A stretch of DNA of 64,000 nt, from assembly GCF_900155685.1 (NCBI RefSeq), contig NZ_LT732547.1, forward strand, positions 641,648 through 705,647, in the 5' to 3' direction. Source of the stretch: Paenibacillus bouchesdurhonensis (GTDB lineage: Bacteria > Bacillota > Bacilli > Paenibacillales > Paenibacillaceae). The notes beneath the pieces were generated by a model. That model was not told the origin of the DNA. It made no database searches and saw only the letters and a program-made list of their open reading frames with translations. Position numbers and translations under genes: made by a program. Position 1 is the first letter of the stretch, and each line of letters starts with the position of its first letter. Shown here piece by piece: positions 1 through 8,803 of this stretch.

Positions 1-26
1 TGAACAACGGGCTGGCTGCGGAGTAA
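1..26 (+). CDS. C-terminal end of an upstream gene, probably the sugar-binding protein of the ABC transporter
   Basis: The first bases read in frame as NNGLAAE followed by TAA at 24-26. Only eight codons are visible, so the product cannot be identified from them. Position directly before two MalF/MalG-type permeases, with a hairpin in between, is the usual place of the extracellular solute-binding lipoprotein of a CUT1 sugar transporter. That identity is an inference from context only. Confidence 0.5.
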
Positions 27-55
27 CGCCTATAGCCACAAACGGAATTAAGTTC

Positions 56-78
56 ACCCGCCGCGATCTGCGGCGGGT
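56..78 (+). promoter_or_regulatory. Intercistronic stem-loop between binding protein and permease genes
   Basis: ACCCGCCGC at 56-64 pairs perfectly with GCGGCGGGT at 70-78 around a GATCT loop. No U-run follows, so it is not a classical terminator. Such hairpins between binding-protein and permease genes usually stabilise the upstream mRNA and lower permease expression; that role is inferred here. Confidence 0.6.
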
Positions 79-117
79 AATTCCTTTGATGATCAAGGGA
101 GAGGAGAAGGAGGAGAA

Positions 118-1422
118 ATGAACCGACACCATCAAACGCGAGCAACAATACTGTCTTCACTCTTTATGGGATTGGGTCAAATATACAACAGACAATTCGT
201 GAAAGGCGCAGTGCTTGCCGTATTCGAAGCTGCGTCCGTGATTTACTTCGTTTCTAATCTGAGGTATGCGCTTTGGGGAATCGTGACACTCGGCGAGACT
301 CCAAGAACCGCGGCTAACATGCAGCCTGGCCAATATGATCATTCGATCTTTATTTTGATTCAAAGCTTGATTACGCTTCTATTCTTGATCGTATTCCTGA
401 TCGTGTACTACCTAAATATTCGGGACGCAAGAAAAATAGGCGGCGAGCGCGATGAGGGCAAGAAAGCAAACAATATCAAGCAATCCATTCGTTACATACT
501 CGATTATAAGTTTGCTCAAACTTTTTTGGGTATTCCCGCAATCGGTATTTTGTTCTTTACGATTATGCCGATCATCTTCATGGTTATGATTGCCTTTACG
601 AACTATTCCTCGCCGAACCATGTGCCGCCAGGCAAGCTGGTAGATTGGGTAGGCTTCGATACATTTAGAAATTTGCTCTCTCTCAAAAGCTGGAGCCATA
701 CTTTTTACGGAGTGCTGACCTGGACGATCATTTGGGCTGTACTATCGACGGTGACCACCTATTTTGGCGGATTGCTCGTTGCTCTGTTAATCAATCAGAA
801 GGGAATCCGCTTCAAAGGATTTTGGAGAACGATTCTGATTCTTCCTTACGCGATTCCGCAGCTGATCTCGCTGCTTGTGATGAGAAATATGTTTAACGGC
901 GAATTCGGCCCGATTAACCAATATCTTGGCTATTTTGGATTAGCCGGATTGCCGTGGCTGACAGATCCATTTTGGGCGAAAGTAACGGTTATCATCGTCA
1001 ATATGTGGGTCGGTATTCCGGTATCGATGCTGTTGATTATGGGAGTGCTGACTACGATTCCGAGGGATATGTACGAAGCTGCCGAGGTGGATGGAGCCAG
1101 CGGATATCAGAAATTCCGGATTATTACACTGCCGATGATTTTATTTACGACGGCGCCTACGTTAATCGCGCAGTTTGCCGGCAATATCAATAACTTTAAT
1201 ATGATCTTCCTGCTAACGGGAGGAGATCCGGTCAAAGGGGACTACCAGTATGCCGGGGCAACGGATTTGCTCGTGACCTGGCTATACAAATTGACTTTGA
1301 ACCAGAACCGATACAATATGGCTTCCGCGGTCGGAATTATTATTTTCCTGATCATCGCCTCATTCTCGATTTATAACTATCGCAGAACAAAGTCGTTTAA
1401 AGAGGAGGACATGATCCAATGA
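118..1422 (+). CDS. Sugar ABC transporter permease, MalF/MdxF/GanP type
   Basis: Inner-membrane permease of a CUT1-type sugar importer that would form a heterodimer with the product of the next gene. The 434 residues begin with a hydrophobic hairpin (MGLGQIYNRQFVKGA) typical of Bacillales MdxF and GanP, then a linker near 95-125, then the transport core. The EAA loop that contacts the ATPase is visible at about 320-340 (EAAEVDGASGYQKFRI). The ATG follows GGAGAGGAGAAGGAGGAG. The stop overlaps the next start by 4 bp (ATGA). Length is close to B. subtilis MdxF (about 435 aa). Maltodextrin and galactan-oligosaccharide uptake are both possible, because substrate specificity is not readable. No ATPase gene is nearby, as expected for systems sharing an MsmX-like ATPase. 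Confidence 0.9.
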   Translation: MNRHHQTRATILSSLFMGLGQIYNRQFVKGAVLAVFEAASVIYFVSNLRYALWGIVTLGETPRTAANMQPGQYDHSIFILIQSLITLLFLIVFLIVYYLNIRDARKIGGERDEGKKANNIKQSIRYILDYKFAQTFLGIPAIGILFFTIMPIIFMVMIAFTNYSSPNHVPPGKLVDWVGFDTFRNLLSLKSWSHTFYGVLTWTIIWAVLSTVTTYFGGLLVALLINQKGIRFKGFWRTILILPYAIPQLISLLVMRNMFNGEFGPINQYLGYFGLAGLPWLTDPFWAKVTVIIVNMWVGIPVSMLLIMGVLTTIPRDMYEAAEVDGASGYQKFRIITLPMILFTTAPTLIAQFAGNINNFNMIFLLTGGDPVKGDYQYAGATDLLVTWLYKLTLNQNRYNMASAVGIIIFLIIASFSIYNYRRTKSFKEEDMIQ

Positions 1423-2264
1423 GCAAGCGAAAACTTCGTAACTACATACGGCTGACAGCCAGCTATATTACCTTGGCGATTTTGGCGATTTGCGCGATTT
1501 ATCCTGCGTTATGGATCGTCTTTGGCTCGCTTCGTCCAGGAACCTCGCTCTATAGCAAAACGCTGCTGCCGGAGACGCTTACGTTGAAGCATTATTATGG
1601 GCTGTTTAACTCCAGAACGATTTTATTCGGTCAATGGTATATGAATACTTTGAAGGTCGCTATTTTCTCGATGCTTCTCGGCGTGACTTTAACCTTGTTG
1701 ACCAGCTATGCGGTATCGCGATTTCGCTTCAAAGGGCGGCAAAATGCGCTATCCGTCATACTGGTTCTCGGGATGTTTCCTGGCTTCATGAGTATGATTG
1801 CAATTTTCCTTCTGCTTAAAGAGATGCAGCTGCTCGATACTCATCTTGCTCTGATTATGGTCTATGCAGCTGGGGCGCCGCTGGGGCTGACGCTGATCGC
1901 CAAGGGATTCTTTGATACCATCCCGCGTTCTCTGGATGAGGCGGCTCGGATCGACGGAGCCAGCAACTTCAAAATATTCACTTCGATTATTTTGCCGCTT
2001 TCCAAGCCGATTTTAACCTATATGGCATTATTGCAATTCGTTGGGCCGTGGGTGGATTTCATATTTGCCAGATTGATTCTGCGCAGCAAAGATAAATGGA
2101 CGGTTGCAGTTGGGATGTGGGATATGGTTCAGGCCAATCAGAACTCGAACTTTACGATGTTCGCGGCCGGAGCAGTGCTCATTGCTGTGCCGATTACGAT
2201 TCTATTTATGTTTATGCAGCGTCTGCTTGTGGATGGACTTACGTCTGGGGCAAGCAAGGGCTGA
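1419..2264 (+). CDS. Sugar ABC transporter permease, MalG/MdxG/GanQ type
   Basis: Second permease subunit of the CUT1 importer, 281 aa, the normal length for MalG-like proteins. Six membrane segments can be traced, and the EAA loop is at about 170-195 (EAARIDGASNFKIFTSIIL). It starts at the ATG overlapping the malF-type stop by 4 bp, so the two subunits are translationally coupled. A U-tailed hairpin 45 bp downstream ends the operon. Substrate is not determined; maltodextrin or galactan oligosaccharides are the likely alternatives. Confidence 0.9.
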   Translation: MSKRKLRNYIRLTASYITLAILAICAIYPALWIVFGSLRPGTSLYSKTLLPETLTLKHYYGLFNSRTILFGQWYMNTLKVAIFSMLLGVTLTLLTSYAVSRFRFKGRQNALSVILVLGMFPGFMSMIAIFLLLKEMQLLDTHLALIMVYAAGAPLGLTLIAKGFFDTIPRSLDEAARIDGASNFKIFTSIILPLSKPILTYMALLQFVGPWVDFIFARLILRSKDKWTVAVGMWDMVQANQNSNFTMFAAGAVLIAVPITILFMFMQRLLVDGLTSGASKG

Positions 2265-2309
2265 TGTTGAGCCCTACGGGGCTCATATATAACAATCGTT
2301 TTGTCGTTA

Positions 2310-2348
2310 AGGTATAGACTCGATTATTTGGAGACTATACCTTTTTTT
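2310..2348 (+). terminator. Rho-independent terminator of the sugar transporter operon
   Basis: AGGTATAG (2310-2317) pairs with CTATACCT (2335-2342) and is followed by a run of T. An inner CTC/GAG pairing extends the stem past one A-A mismatch. Confidence 0.85.
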
Positions 2349-2389
2349 GAGGGATTCGATTTTATGCTCGTTTTAAGGAGGACAACACA

Positions 2390-4459
2390 ATGAAGCGTAG
2401 GGGGCGGCTTGAGCTTCAGTCGGTCGGTACAAAAATATTTATCGTTTTATTTGCTACGGTTGTGCTTTTATCCGCCGTGCTCGGCATTAGCTCTTATCTC
2501 ATGTCGAAGCAAATCATTCGCGGACAGGTGGGGCTCGCTTCATCACAAGCGATCGAGCAGGCCGCAGACAAGCTGGACTTCCTGTTCGCGGAATATGAAT
2601 CGATTTCGAGGCAGCTTGCTGTAGACCAAATGCTGCGAACGGATCTGGAGACTGTGACCAGACCTGATGTCGACATCATCAAGAAGACCGAGGCGGAGAC
2701 GCGGATTCGCAATAAACTGGATGCGATGCGGGGTTCGGATGATCGCTTGGTAGGCATCCGGCTGATCGCGCCGGAGGACTTCTCCAATACGTATGCCAGC
2801 TCGGGAGCCAGTGCTACCAGCAATGAAGATTCCGTGAAGGAACGAGTCAAGGTGATACAGGATGCTAAAGGAAAGCCGGTTTGGATTCCTGGGCAGCAGA
2901 AAGGCTTCTTTGAGACATTTGCAAGGCCCTCAGTGACGATGGGGAGATTGCTGCAAAATTTAAAACATCCAGAAGCGGAATACATACTTCTTATCGAGGT
3001 TAAAGATGAGGCATTAATGCAGACTCTTTCTAATTTAAAAATCGGCCAATCCGGCGAGGTGCGCATTCTGACTGCCGATAACGTCATCGTTCATGCACCG
3101 AACCAGGAACTGATTGAGACGAAATCACAAATCGGCCTGGACGCTCGACAACTGCAGAGCGGGGACGCCTCTTTTACGACGGAGGATGAGCAGGGCGTCA
3201 AACAGCTCGTCGTATACAGGCAGCTTCAATCCGTCGATTGGCGCATCATTGGATATGCTCCCGAGAGTGACTTTTTAAGTGCGGCGGACAAGCTGATATG
3301 GATTACTGTGTTCGTTCTCATCATCGCAATTTTGGTCGCTTTGGCGATCGGTTACTATTTGTTCCGCATGGTCGGCAAACCGCTTATGCAGCTTTGCCGC
3401 TTGATGGAGGAAGGGGAGCGCGGAAACCTGAGGGTACGGACGAATTTTAAAAGCAAGGACGAAATCGGCCGACTGGGACAAAGCTTCAATAAGATGCTGG
3501 AGCAAATTTCTCTGCTTGTCGTTCGGACGAATATGTCCACTGAAGAGCTGCTAGAAACCGCAGAGCATTTAGCGAAAGCCTCCAAGGATACCTCGCAAAA
3601 TGCCGGAGAGATAGCCTCGGCCACGGGGGAAATTGCTTCCGGTGCGGCGAATCTTGCGGTTGAAGCGGAGAAGGGCGTGGATATCGCCGATGAAATCGGA
3701 CAGCAAATGGATCATGTCATCGGCCTGAATGGTGCTATGAATGCATCTGCCGGGAGGGTCATTGAAGTCAGTCGACAGGGGCGGGGATATATGGATAATC
3801 TTGTGGAGAAGACGGAATCCGTGTCCCGGATGACAGGCGTTATCGAAGAAAACTCAGCAAAGTTAAATCAGAGCACCCATTCGATCCGGAATATTCTGGC
3901 GCCTATGGTAGAGATGACGAAGCAGACGAATATTCTTTCCCTGAATGCTTCGATTGAAGCGTCTAGAGCTGGTGAGGCAGGCAAGGGTTTCATGGTCATC
4001 GCTGAGGAAATCCGCAAACTGGCGGCAGAGTCCAATGAATCCATTCAAACTGTATCGGCGGTGACGGAGGAAATTCAGGAAGCGATCGAGAATACGGTTA
4101 ACATTCTCCAGCAGGTAACTCCTATGTTTGGAGAGCAACTGCTCTCGGTAAAAGATGCCTCTTCGATCTTTCAGAAGGTGACCCAGGAAATGGAGCAATT
4201 CGTAAACGATATTCAGAGCTCGTCGGCTTCGATTCATGAGCTGAGGGCATCGCAGCATGTGCTGTCCGAATTCATTTCCAGCGTAAGCTCTGTCGTACAA
4301 CAAACGACGGCCTCTACCGAAGAGGTGGCCTCGATGTCCTCCGAGCAATTCAAGGTCAGCGAAGAGCTTGTGCGCTTGTCCAACCGATTGGAGGGTCTGT
4401 CGGAGACGCTGAAGCAATCCTTGAGCTCCTTCGAGACTGATGCAAGAGGGGCGGGGTAA
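2390..4459 (+). CDS. Methyl-accepting chemotaxis protein with extracytoplasmic sensor domain
   Basis: Transmembrane chemoreceptor of 689 aa. A first membrane segment lies at about 16-38 and a large extracytoplasmic region at 40-300, probably a double Cache domain. The second membrane segment (about 303-325, [20 protein letters not shown]) leads to a HAMP domain (about 326-380) and the MCP signalling domain. The conserved hairpin tip reads [19 protein letters not shown] near 515-535, followed by the [12 protein letters not shown] region. It is preceded by AAGGAGG and sits alone between two terminators, right after a sugar transporter operon. A role in taxis toward that sugar is possible but speculative. 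The ligand is unknown. Confidence 0.93.
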   Translation: MKRRGRLELQSVGTKIFIVLFATVVLLSAVLGISSYLMSKQIIRGQVGLASSQAIEQAADKLDFLFAEYESISRQLAVDQMLRTDLETVTRPDVDIIKKTEAETRIRNKLDAMRGSDDRLVGIRLIAPEDFSNTYASSGASATSNEDSVKERVKVIQDAKGKPVWIPGQQKGFFETFARPSVTMGRLLQNLKHPEAEYILLIEVKDEALMQTLSNLKIGQSGEVRILTADNVIVHAPNQELIETKSQIGLDARQLQSGDASFTTEDEQGVKQLVVYRQLQSVDWRIIGYAPESDFLSAADKLIWITVFVLIIAILVALAIGYYLFRMVGKPLMQLCRLMEEGERGNLRVRTNFKSKDEIGRLGQSFNKMLEQISLLVVRTNMSTEELLETAEHLAKASKDTSQNAGEIASATGEIASGAANLAVEAEKGVDIADEIGQQMDHVIGLNGAMNASAGRVIEVSRQGRGYMDNLVEKTESVSRMTGVIEENSAKLNQSTHSIRNILAPMVEMTKQTNILSLNASIEASRAGEAGKGFMVIAEEIRKLAAESNESIQTVSAVTEEIQEAIENTVNILQQVTPMFGEQLLSVKDASSIFQKVTQEMEQFVNDIQSSSASIHELRASQHVLSEFISSVSSVVQQTTASTEEVASMSSEQFKVSEELVRLSNRLEGLSETLKQSLSSFETDARGAG

Positions 4460-4505
4460 CCGTCCTTGGCGATGCAGCAGCTTCTCAATTAAATAAAAAG
4501 CAACC

Positions 4506-4536
4506 AAGCCAGGTAGATTTGCTGCCTGGCTTTTTT
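4506..4536 (+). terminator. Rho-independent terminator after the chemoreceptor gene
   Basis: AGCCAGG (4507-4513) pairs with CCTGGCT (4525-4531), and a run of six T follows. Confidence 0.85.
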
Positions 4537-4540
4537 GGGA

Positions 4541-4904
4541 TTGGGTTCTGGCTTATTGCAGTTGGATTCGGCTATCCATGTGTCAGTCTTTTCGGGAGTG
4601 GTTAAAACGTTGGGAGAAGGCTGCGGTAAAATTTCCAATATATTTAAATATAAATGGATATGACTTCCAGATAAATTCTCGGATTAGAGCTTCGTCCCAA
4701 AAATATATTTAGAATTTCCTCGAAATCAGGGACTTCACAGAAAACGGAATATTTATGAGGAAACGTTATGATAATAGGCATAAAAGGAGGAACGGGGACG
4801 TAAAATCAATTATAAATTAATCCTACCAATTTAGTCGTGTTTATGATAATATACGTTTGTAAATGAACTTAATAATGACAACCAATGGTCAAATATTAAG
4901 TGAT
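4541..4904. other. AT-rich intergenic region upstream of the cystine symporter gene
   Basis: No gene is supported. The region becomes very AT-rich toward 4800-4890, where the promoter of the next gene must lie (TATGATAATATA around 4842-4853 is a plausible -10 area). An AAAAGGAGG at 4782-4790 looks like a ribosome binding site but is not followed by a credible reading frame. Confidence 0.5.
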
Positions 4905-4920
4905 AAAGGGGAGTCCTAAG

Positions 4921-6312
4921 ATGGAAACATTGCAAATTATCCTTAACGTAGCGGTTATGCTCGTACTGCTAGGCATCCTCCTCTGGATGCAGAAGAAACA
5001 TATATCTTTTACAAAACGGGTGTTTACCGGACTTGGGCTGGGCATCCTATTCGGGGTGGCGCTTCAACTGATCTTCCCATCCGGATCCGCTGTGATCGAG
5101 AAGTCGACGGACTGGTTCAACCTCGTTGGACGCGGCTATGTCGGCTTGCTGCAAATGATTGTTATCCCGCTCATTATGGTATCTATCATTTCCGCCATTA
5201 TGAAATTGAAGGGAAAACAAAATCTGGGTAAAATCAGCGGTCTTATTATCGCGGTACTGTTGATTACGACAGCGATTGCCGCATCGGTCAGTATCGTCAC
5301 TACGCTCAGCTTCGATCTGCAGGCGCTGGAGATTCCGGCGGGTGAGCGTGAAATTGCCCGTGGGGAGACGCTGGAGGAGCGGCTCGGAGATGTGGCTGGC
5401 AAGACGATTCCGCAGCAAATCCTTGATTTCATTCCGAAGAATCCATTTGCCGATATGACGCGAGCGCGGAGTACCTCGACCCTGGCTGTCGTTATCTTCT
5501 CCGCCTTTATTGGAGTTGCCGTGCTTGGGCTGGATCGTAAAAATCCGGAGCAAGCAGAGACGTTCCGTAAAATAATCGATGCACTGTACGCCGTGGTCAT
5601 GCGGATTGTAACGCTGGTTCTAAGGCTGACGCCATACGGGATTCTTGCACTAATTACCAATACGATCGCAACGACGAATCCGCAGGAAATTTTGAAGCTG
5701 ATCAAATTCGTGGGGGCATCTTATGTAGCGTTGATCGTAATGTTCATAATTCATCTGATCCTGCTGGCCATCTTCGGATACAATCCAGTGCAATATGTTA
5801 GAAAAGTACTGCCGACACTCGTGTTCGCCTTCACATCGCGTTCGAGTGCCGCTTCGATCCCATTGAACGTGGAGACGCAGACGAAGCGGCTGGGCGTACC
5901 TGACGGTATCGCCAACCTGTCGGCCTCCTTCGGGGCGACGATTGGCCAGAATGGCTGCGCCGGTATTTATCCGGCGATGCTCGCTGTGATGATTGCTCCG
6001 ACGGTCGGCATTGATCCCACGAGCTGGGATTTCATTCTCACTTTGATTCTAGTCGTCATGATCAGCTCCTTCGGCGTGGCTGGGGTAGGCGGCGGAGCGA
6101 CATTTGCTTCTTTGATCGTCTTGTCGACAATGAACTTGCCGGTCGCTTTGGCGGGGCTCTTGATCTCGGTTGAGCCGTTGATCGATATGGGACGTACGGC
6201 GCTTAACGTGAATGACTCCATCACAGCTGGTGTAATTACCGGAAAAGTGCTTGGCGAAAATGATGAGGATGTATTCAAGCGCAACGTGGATTTAGATGTG
6301 GCACAGGCTTAA
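4921..6312 (+). CDS. tcyP: L-cystine symporter, TcyP type (dicarboxylate/amino acid:cation symporter family)
   Basis: Secondary transporter expected to import L-cystine with sodium or protons. The protein has 463 residues from this start, the same as B. subtilis TcyP. It shows the many hydrophobic segments of the DAACS fold and its Ser-rich hairpin region (FTSRSSAASIPLNVE at about 300-315). The following SFGATIGQNGCAGIYPA region is also typical. I chose the ATG at 4921 because AAAGGGGAG lies seven bases upstream; a GTG at 4900 in the same frame would swallow that site. It is a single-gene unit with its own terminator. In Bacillus this gene is under sulfur-dependent CymR control, but no convincing CymR site was identified here. 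Confidence 0.85.
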   Translation: METLQIILNVAVMLVLLGILLWMQKKHISFTKRVFTGLGLGILFGVALQLIFPSGSAVIEKSTDWFNLVGRGYVGLLQMIVIPLIMVSIISAIMKLKGKQNLGKISGLIIAVLLITTAIAASVSIVTTLSFDLQALEIPAGEREIARGETLEERLGDVAGKTIPQQILDFIPKNPFADMTRARSTSTLAVVIFSAFIGVAVLGLDRKNPEQAETFRKIIDALYAVVMRIVTLVLRLTPYGILALITNTIATTNPQEILKLIKFVGASYVALIVMFIIHLILLAIFGYNPVQYVRKVLPTLVFAFTSRSSAASIPLNVETQTKRLGVPDGIANLSASFGATIGQNGCAGIYPAMLAVMIAPTVGIDPTSWDFILTLILVVMISSFGVAGVGGGATFASLIVLSTMNLPVALAGLLISVEPLIDMGRTALNVNDSITAGVITGKVLGENDEDVFKRNVDLDVAQA

Positions 6313-6348
6313 TTTATGAATAAATCGGTTGTCAGGTAGAATATAACT

Positions 6349-6388
6349 AAGACAGCTTTGAGGGTGAATCCTTCATAGCTGTCTTTTC
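6349..6388 (+). terminator. Rho-independent terminator of tcyP
   Basis: AAGACAGCT (6349-6357) pairs with AGCTGTCTT (6377-6385), with a partly paired interior and a short T-tract. Confidence 0.8.
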
Positions 6389-6598
6389 CGTTCATAGTGC
6401 ATTTAGAAAGGGGGAACAGGAAGAAATTAACTGTGAATTGAGCTTGATTTTGGTATTCTTGAAAATAAGGGTAAACATGGAGAGCGTTGGTTCTATTGCT
6501 TGCTAAGTATTTGCACAATAGGGTTTTAATTCTTGATACTTTTTGCCTGGAACACCGTATATACTATTATAATTGCGGAAAGGTGGTGTATCGGTAGG

Positions 6599-7033
6599 AT
6601 GCATACATGGGTAATTTGGCTGATTGCCGCCGGAATATTGTTAGTGCTTGAAATGATGACCTTGACCTTTTACCTTCTTTGGATTAGTATCGGGGCGGTC
6701 GCGGCAGCTGTGGTTGCCTGGTTCGTTCCGGATGCTTTATTGCTCCAAGTAATTGTAGGGTGCGTAGTGGCCCTCTTGCTGACGGCGTTTACGAAACCGC
6801 TCGCGAAGAGACTGCGGACTTCCAAGGGGTATGAGGATGCCGGTACGGAATTGGTTGGGAAGCAGGGAGTGGTGGTTGAAGCCATTGAACCGGGTCAATA
6901 TGGCATTGTAAAGATCGGGGGAGATACGTGGAGCGCCACATCCACACAATTCATTGCTAAGGATGAGTTGGTGCGGGTAATGAAGCGAGGAAGTACTATT
7001 ATCGAAGTAGAAAGATGGGAGGAATTTATTTAA
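6599..7033 (+). CDS. NfeD-like membrane protein
   Basis: Membrane protein with two to three N-terminal hydrophobic segments (about 1-62) and a C-terminal soluble beta-rich domain. That domain (about 75-144, with GKQGVVVEAIEPGQYG) matches the OB-fold of short NfeD proteins. These act with SPFH/stomatin partners in membrane microdomains, and the partner gene follows directly: the TAA here overlaps the ATG of the SPFH gene by one base. The ATG at 6599 follows an AAAGGTGG; an upstream in-frame ATG at 6533 would add 22 residues without a ribosome binding site. Confidence 0.85.
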   Translation: MHTWVIWLIAAGILLVLEMMTLTFYLLWISIGAVAAAVVAWFVPDALLLQVIVGCVVALLLTAFTKPLAKRLRTSKGYEDAGTELVGKQGVVVEAIEPGQYGIVKIGGDTWSATSTQFIAKDELVRVMKRGSTIIEVERWEEFI

Positions 7034-7968
7034 TGGAATTTGCGATTATCGTCGTTATTGTCGTTGTTGTATTTATGTTCATTTCGCTTACAGTCAAAAT
7101 CGTTCCTCAACAGCGGGTCGGAGTCGTGGAGCGGCTTGGTAAGTTTCACCGCCTGCTAACACCGGGTCTGAATATTTTGATTCCGGTAATTGACAAGGTT
7201 CGTGTAAATCACGACCTGCGGATTCAACAGGCCAATGTGCCGCCGCAAACCGTTATCACGAAGGATAACGTACAAGTTCAAATCGATACGATTATTTTCT
7301 ATCAAGTGGTAGGCCCTGAGCAAGCAACATATGGTATTTCAGATTATGTATATGGTGTCCGGAATATCTCGACGGCAACAATGCGTCAAATTATCGGTAA
7401 GCTGGAGCTTGATGAAACGTTGTCCGGCCGGGAGAAAATCTCCACGGAGATCCGGATTGCTCTCGATGAAGCCACCGAGAAATGGGGCGTGCGGATCGAG
7501 CGCGTCGAGGTCATCGACATTAAGCCTCCGTTGGATATCCAGGAAGCGATGGATAAACAAATGAAGGCGGAGCGTAACAAGCGTGCGATCGTTCTAGAGG
7601 CGGAAGCGGCCAAGCAGGATATGATTCTTCGCGCCGAAGGGGATAAGCAAAGTAAGATCCTCAAGGCCGAGGGTGACAAGGAAGCGCGCATTCGCGAAGC
7701 GGAAGGTCTGCGTCAAGCCCAGGAGCTGGAAGCACTTGGGGAAGCTAAGGCGATTGAAGCGGTTGCCGAGGCGGAGAAGGCTAGAATCCAGTTGATTCGT
7801 GAGGCAGGCCTGGATGAGCAGGTGCTTGCTTACCGTTCTTTCGAAGCATTGACAGAAGTGTCCAAGGGAGCGGCGAACAAAATGTTTATCCCTTCCAATG
7901 CGATCGAAACACTGGGCAGCATCGGTGCCATTGGCGAAATGTTCAAGAGCAAGGAAGGCAAGAAATAA
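7033..7968 (+). CDS. SPFH/band 7 (stomatin-paraslipin type) membrane protein
   Basis: Membrane-anchored scaffold protein of about 311 aa. It has an N-terminal membrane segment (about 3-22) and a band 7 domain (about 25-185, with VGVVERLGKFHRLLTPGLN near the start). A long Ala/Glu/Lys-rich coiled coil follows (about 185-265). This layout is that of QmcA/stomatin-like paraslipins, which oligomerise in membranes and pair with NfeD proteins, as in the gene just upstream. The ATG at 7033 is preceded by GGGAGG; the longer start at 7015 lies inside the upstream gene. A strong terminator follows. Confidence 0.9.
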   Translation: MEFAIIVVIVVVVFMFISLTVKIVPQQRVGVVERLGKFHRLLTPGLNILIPVIDKVRVNHDLRIQQANVPPQTVITKDNVQVQIDTIIFYQVVGPEQATYGISDYVYGVRNISTATMRQIIGKLELDETLSGREKISTEIRIALDEATEKWGVRIERVEVIDIKPPLDIQEAMDKQMKAERNKRAIVLEAEAAKQDMILRAEGDKQSKILKAEGDKEARIREAEGLRQAQELEALGEAKAIEAVAEAEKARIQLIREAGLDEQVLAYRSFEALTEVSKGAANKMFIPSNAIETLGSIGAIGEMFKSKEGKK

Positions 7969-7997
7969 TCGCGTCTGATTAAGATACATTAAAGGAC

Positions 7998-8046
7998 GGG
8001 GCGCCCCAAAAGTCATCATAGATGACGGAGGGGCGCCCCTTTTTTT
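7998..8046 (+). terminator. Strong terminator after the NfeD-SPFH operon
   Basis: GGGGCGCCCC at 7998-8007 pairs with GGGGCGCCCC at 8030-8039. A nested GTCATC/GATGAC hairpin forms the loop and a T-run follows. Each arm is itself palindromic. Confidence 0.9.
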
Positions 8047-8120
8047 CAGAAAGCTATCTGTTTCTTGCGGAATCCAATTTTTCCTCGCCTGCATCCCACT
8101 CTTTAGCGCATCTTATATAA

Positions 8121-8226
8121 GCTGCCGATCACTGAGCTGCCCGAACATTAGGCTGCCGAACACTAAGCTGCCGAACACTAAGCTACCGAACACTAAGCTA
8201 CCCAACATTAGGCCGCCAAAAAACTA
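8121..8226. repeat. Seven degenerate 15-bp tandem repeats
   Basis: Units of GCTGCCGAACACTAA type start at 8121, 8136, 8152, 8167, 8182, 8197 and 8212. Two central units are identical, the outer ones diverge, and one is 16 bp. No spacers, so this is not CRISPR. The array abuts a dispersed repeat that begins at 8228. The rest of the non-coding region from 8041 to 8427 is taken by these two repeats. Confidence 0.85.
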
Positions 8227-8227
8227 A

Positions 8228-8408
8228 ATGGAATTCGTGTATCTAATTATGCTATAAACGAATACTTTAGGGGATTAGATGGATTTTAGGCGCCTAAAAT
8301 TAAGAATCCAGCCCATGATGCCCGTCTCCCCTCTTCTAACGACATGAAATCCATTTAAATCTACTTTTCCTTCTTTATCGCAGTAACTAACGACTATAAA
8401 TCCATTTA
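8228..8408 (+). repeat. Dispersed repeat, copy A (181 bp)
   Basis: The sequence from ATGGAATTCGTGTATCTAAT to ATAAATCCATTTA aligns, as reverse complement, with the sequence at 51859-51872 plus 53172-53340, once an insertion sequence there is removed. Both copies are about 181-183 bp and share several ATGGATTT/AAATCCAT motifs in opposite orientations. I estimate about 70% identity by eye. It carries no reading frame. Confidence 0.8.
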
Positions 8409-8427
8409 GAACGAGAAAATCCGCGAT

Positions 8428-8691
8428 TCATGCTCGGCGTAAGGTGCAAGTTGTATATCGAAGCGCATGATGCATTAAAAAAGAGTAAATCATACGGGCA
8501 ATATCTTTCATCCAGTCAGAAGACTCAAATTGTCCCCTTTCCGTATTCTTTAAATAGACATAAAACTTAACATCCGAGTATTTGTCCCCTTCCCCTTTTG
8601 TAAACGATTCATACATCATACATGCAGAAATACGTGGATCATCCTCCCACTTTTCTTTGATTACATTAATTTGTTTTTCCTGTAATGGCAT
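8428..8691 (-). pseudogene. Truncated nucleotidyltransferase, lincosamide nucleotidyltransferase-like
   Basis: The 87 codons match, from memory, the N-terminus of Lnu(B)-type nucleotidyltransferases, which adenylylate lincosamide antibiotics. Visible are MMYESFTKGEGDKYSDVKFY at about 25-44, with the expected G-S-x-T-x-G/D-x-Y-S-D pattern of the nucleotide-binding site (Ser changed to a neighbouring GES context), then FESSDWMKDI. Full-length proteins are about 265-275 aa. Similarity stops near residue 68, and the frame ends next to dispersed repeat copy A. No clear ribosome binding site precedes the ATG. It is best read as a gene remnant whose 3' part was lost; no resistance activity is expected. 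Confidence 0.6.
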
Positions 8692-8706
8692 CTAACGTTC
8701 TAGGCG

Positions 8707-8750
8707 AGAAAAGAGGATACATGTTCATATATTGAACATAATATCCTCTT
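8707..8750 (-). terminator. Terminator of the pspC-pspA genes (minus strand)
   Basis: AAGAGGATA (8711-8719) pairs with TATCCTCTT (8742-8750), extended inward by ATGTTCA/TGAACAT. On the minus strand it is followed by TTTTC, which suits the end of the PspA transcript. Confidence 0.75.
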
Positions 8751-8803
8751 ATTGGTCTATTTAACTCGAAGAGAGTATTTTTCTTGTTGATGCGATAGGG
8801 CGA

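Noticed and set aside
2494..3087. 197-codon minus-strand frame inside the chemoreceptor gene
   Set aside because: Shadow of the receptor's coding frame; Ser/Cys-rich composition without family features.
4768..4803. Short frame MIIGIKGGTGT resembling the start of a uridine-kinase-like P-loop
   Set aside because: Only eleven codons, no ribosome binding site upstream and no continuing similarity in any frame.
8121..8226. CRISPR array
   Set aside because: Repeats are contiguous 15-bp units without spacers and no cas gene is present. The same holds for the arrays at 56531 and 58328.
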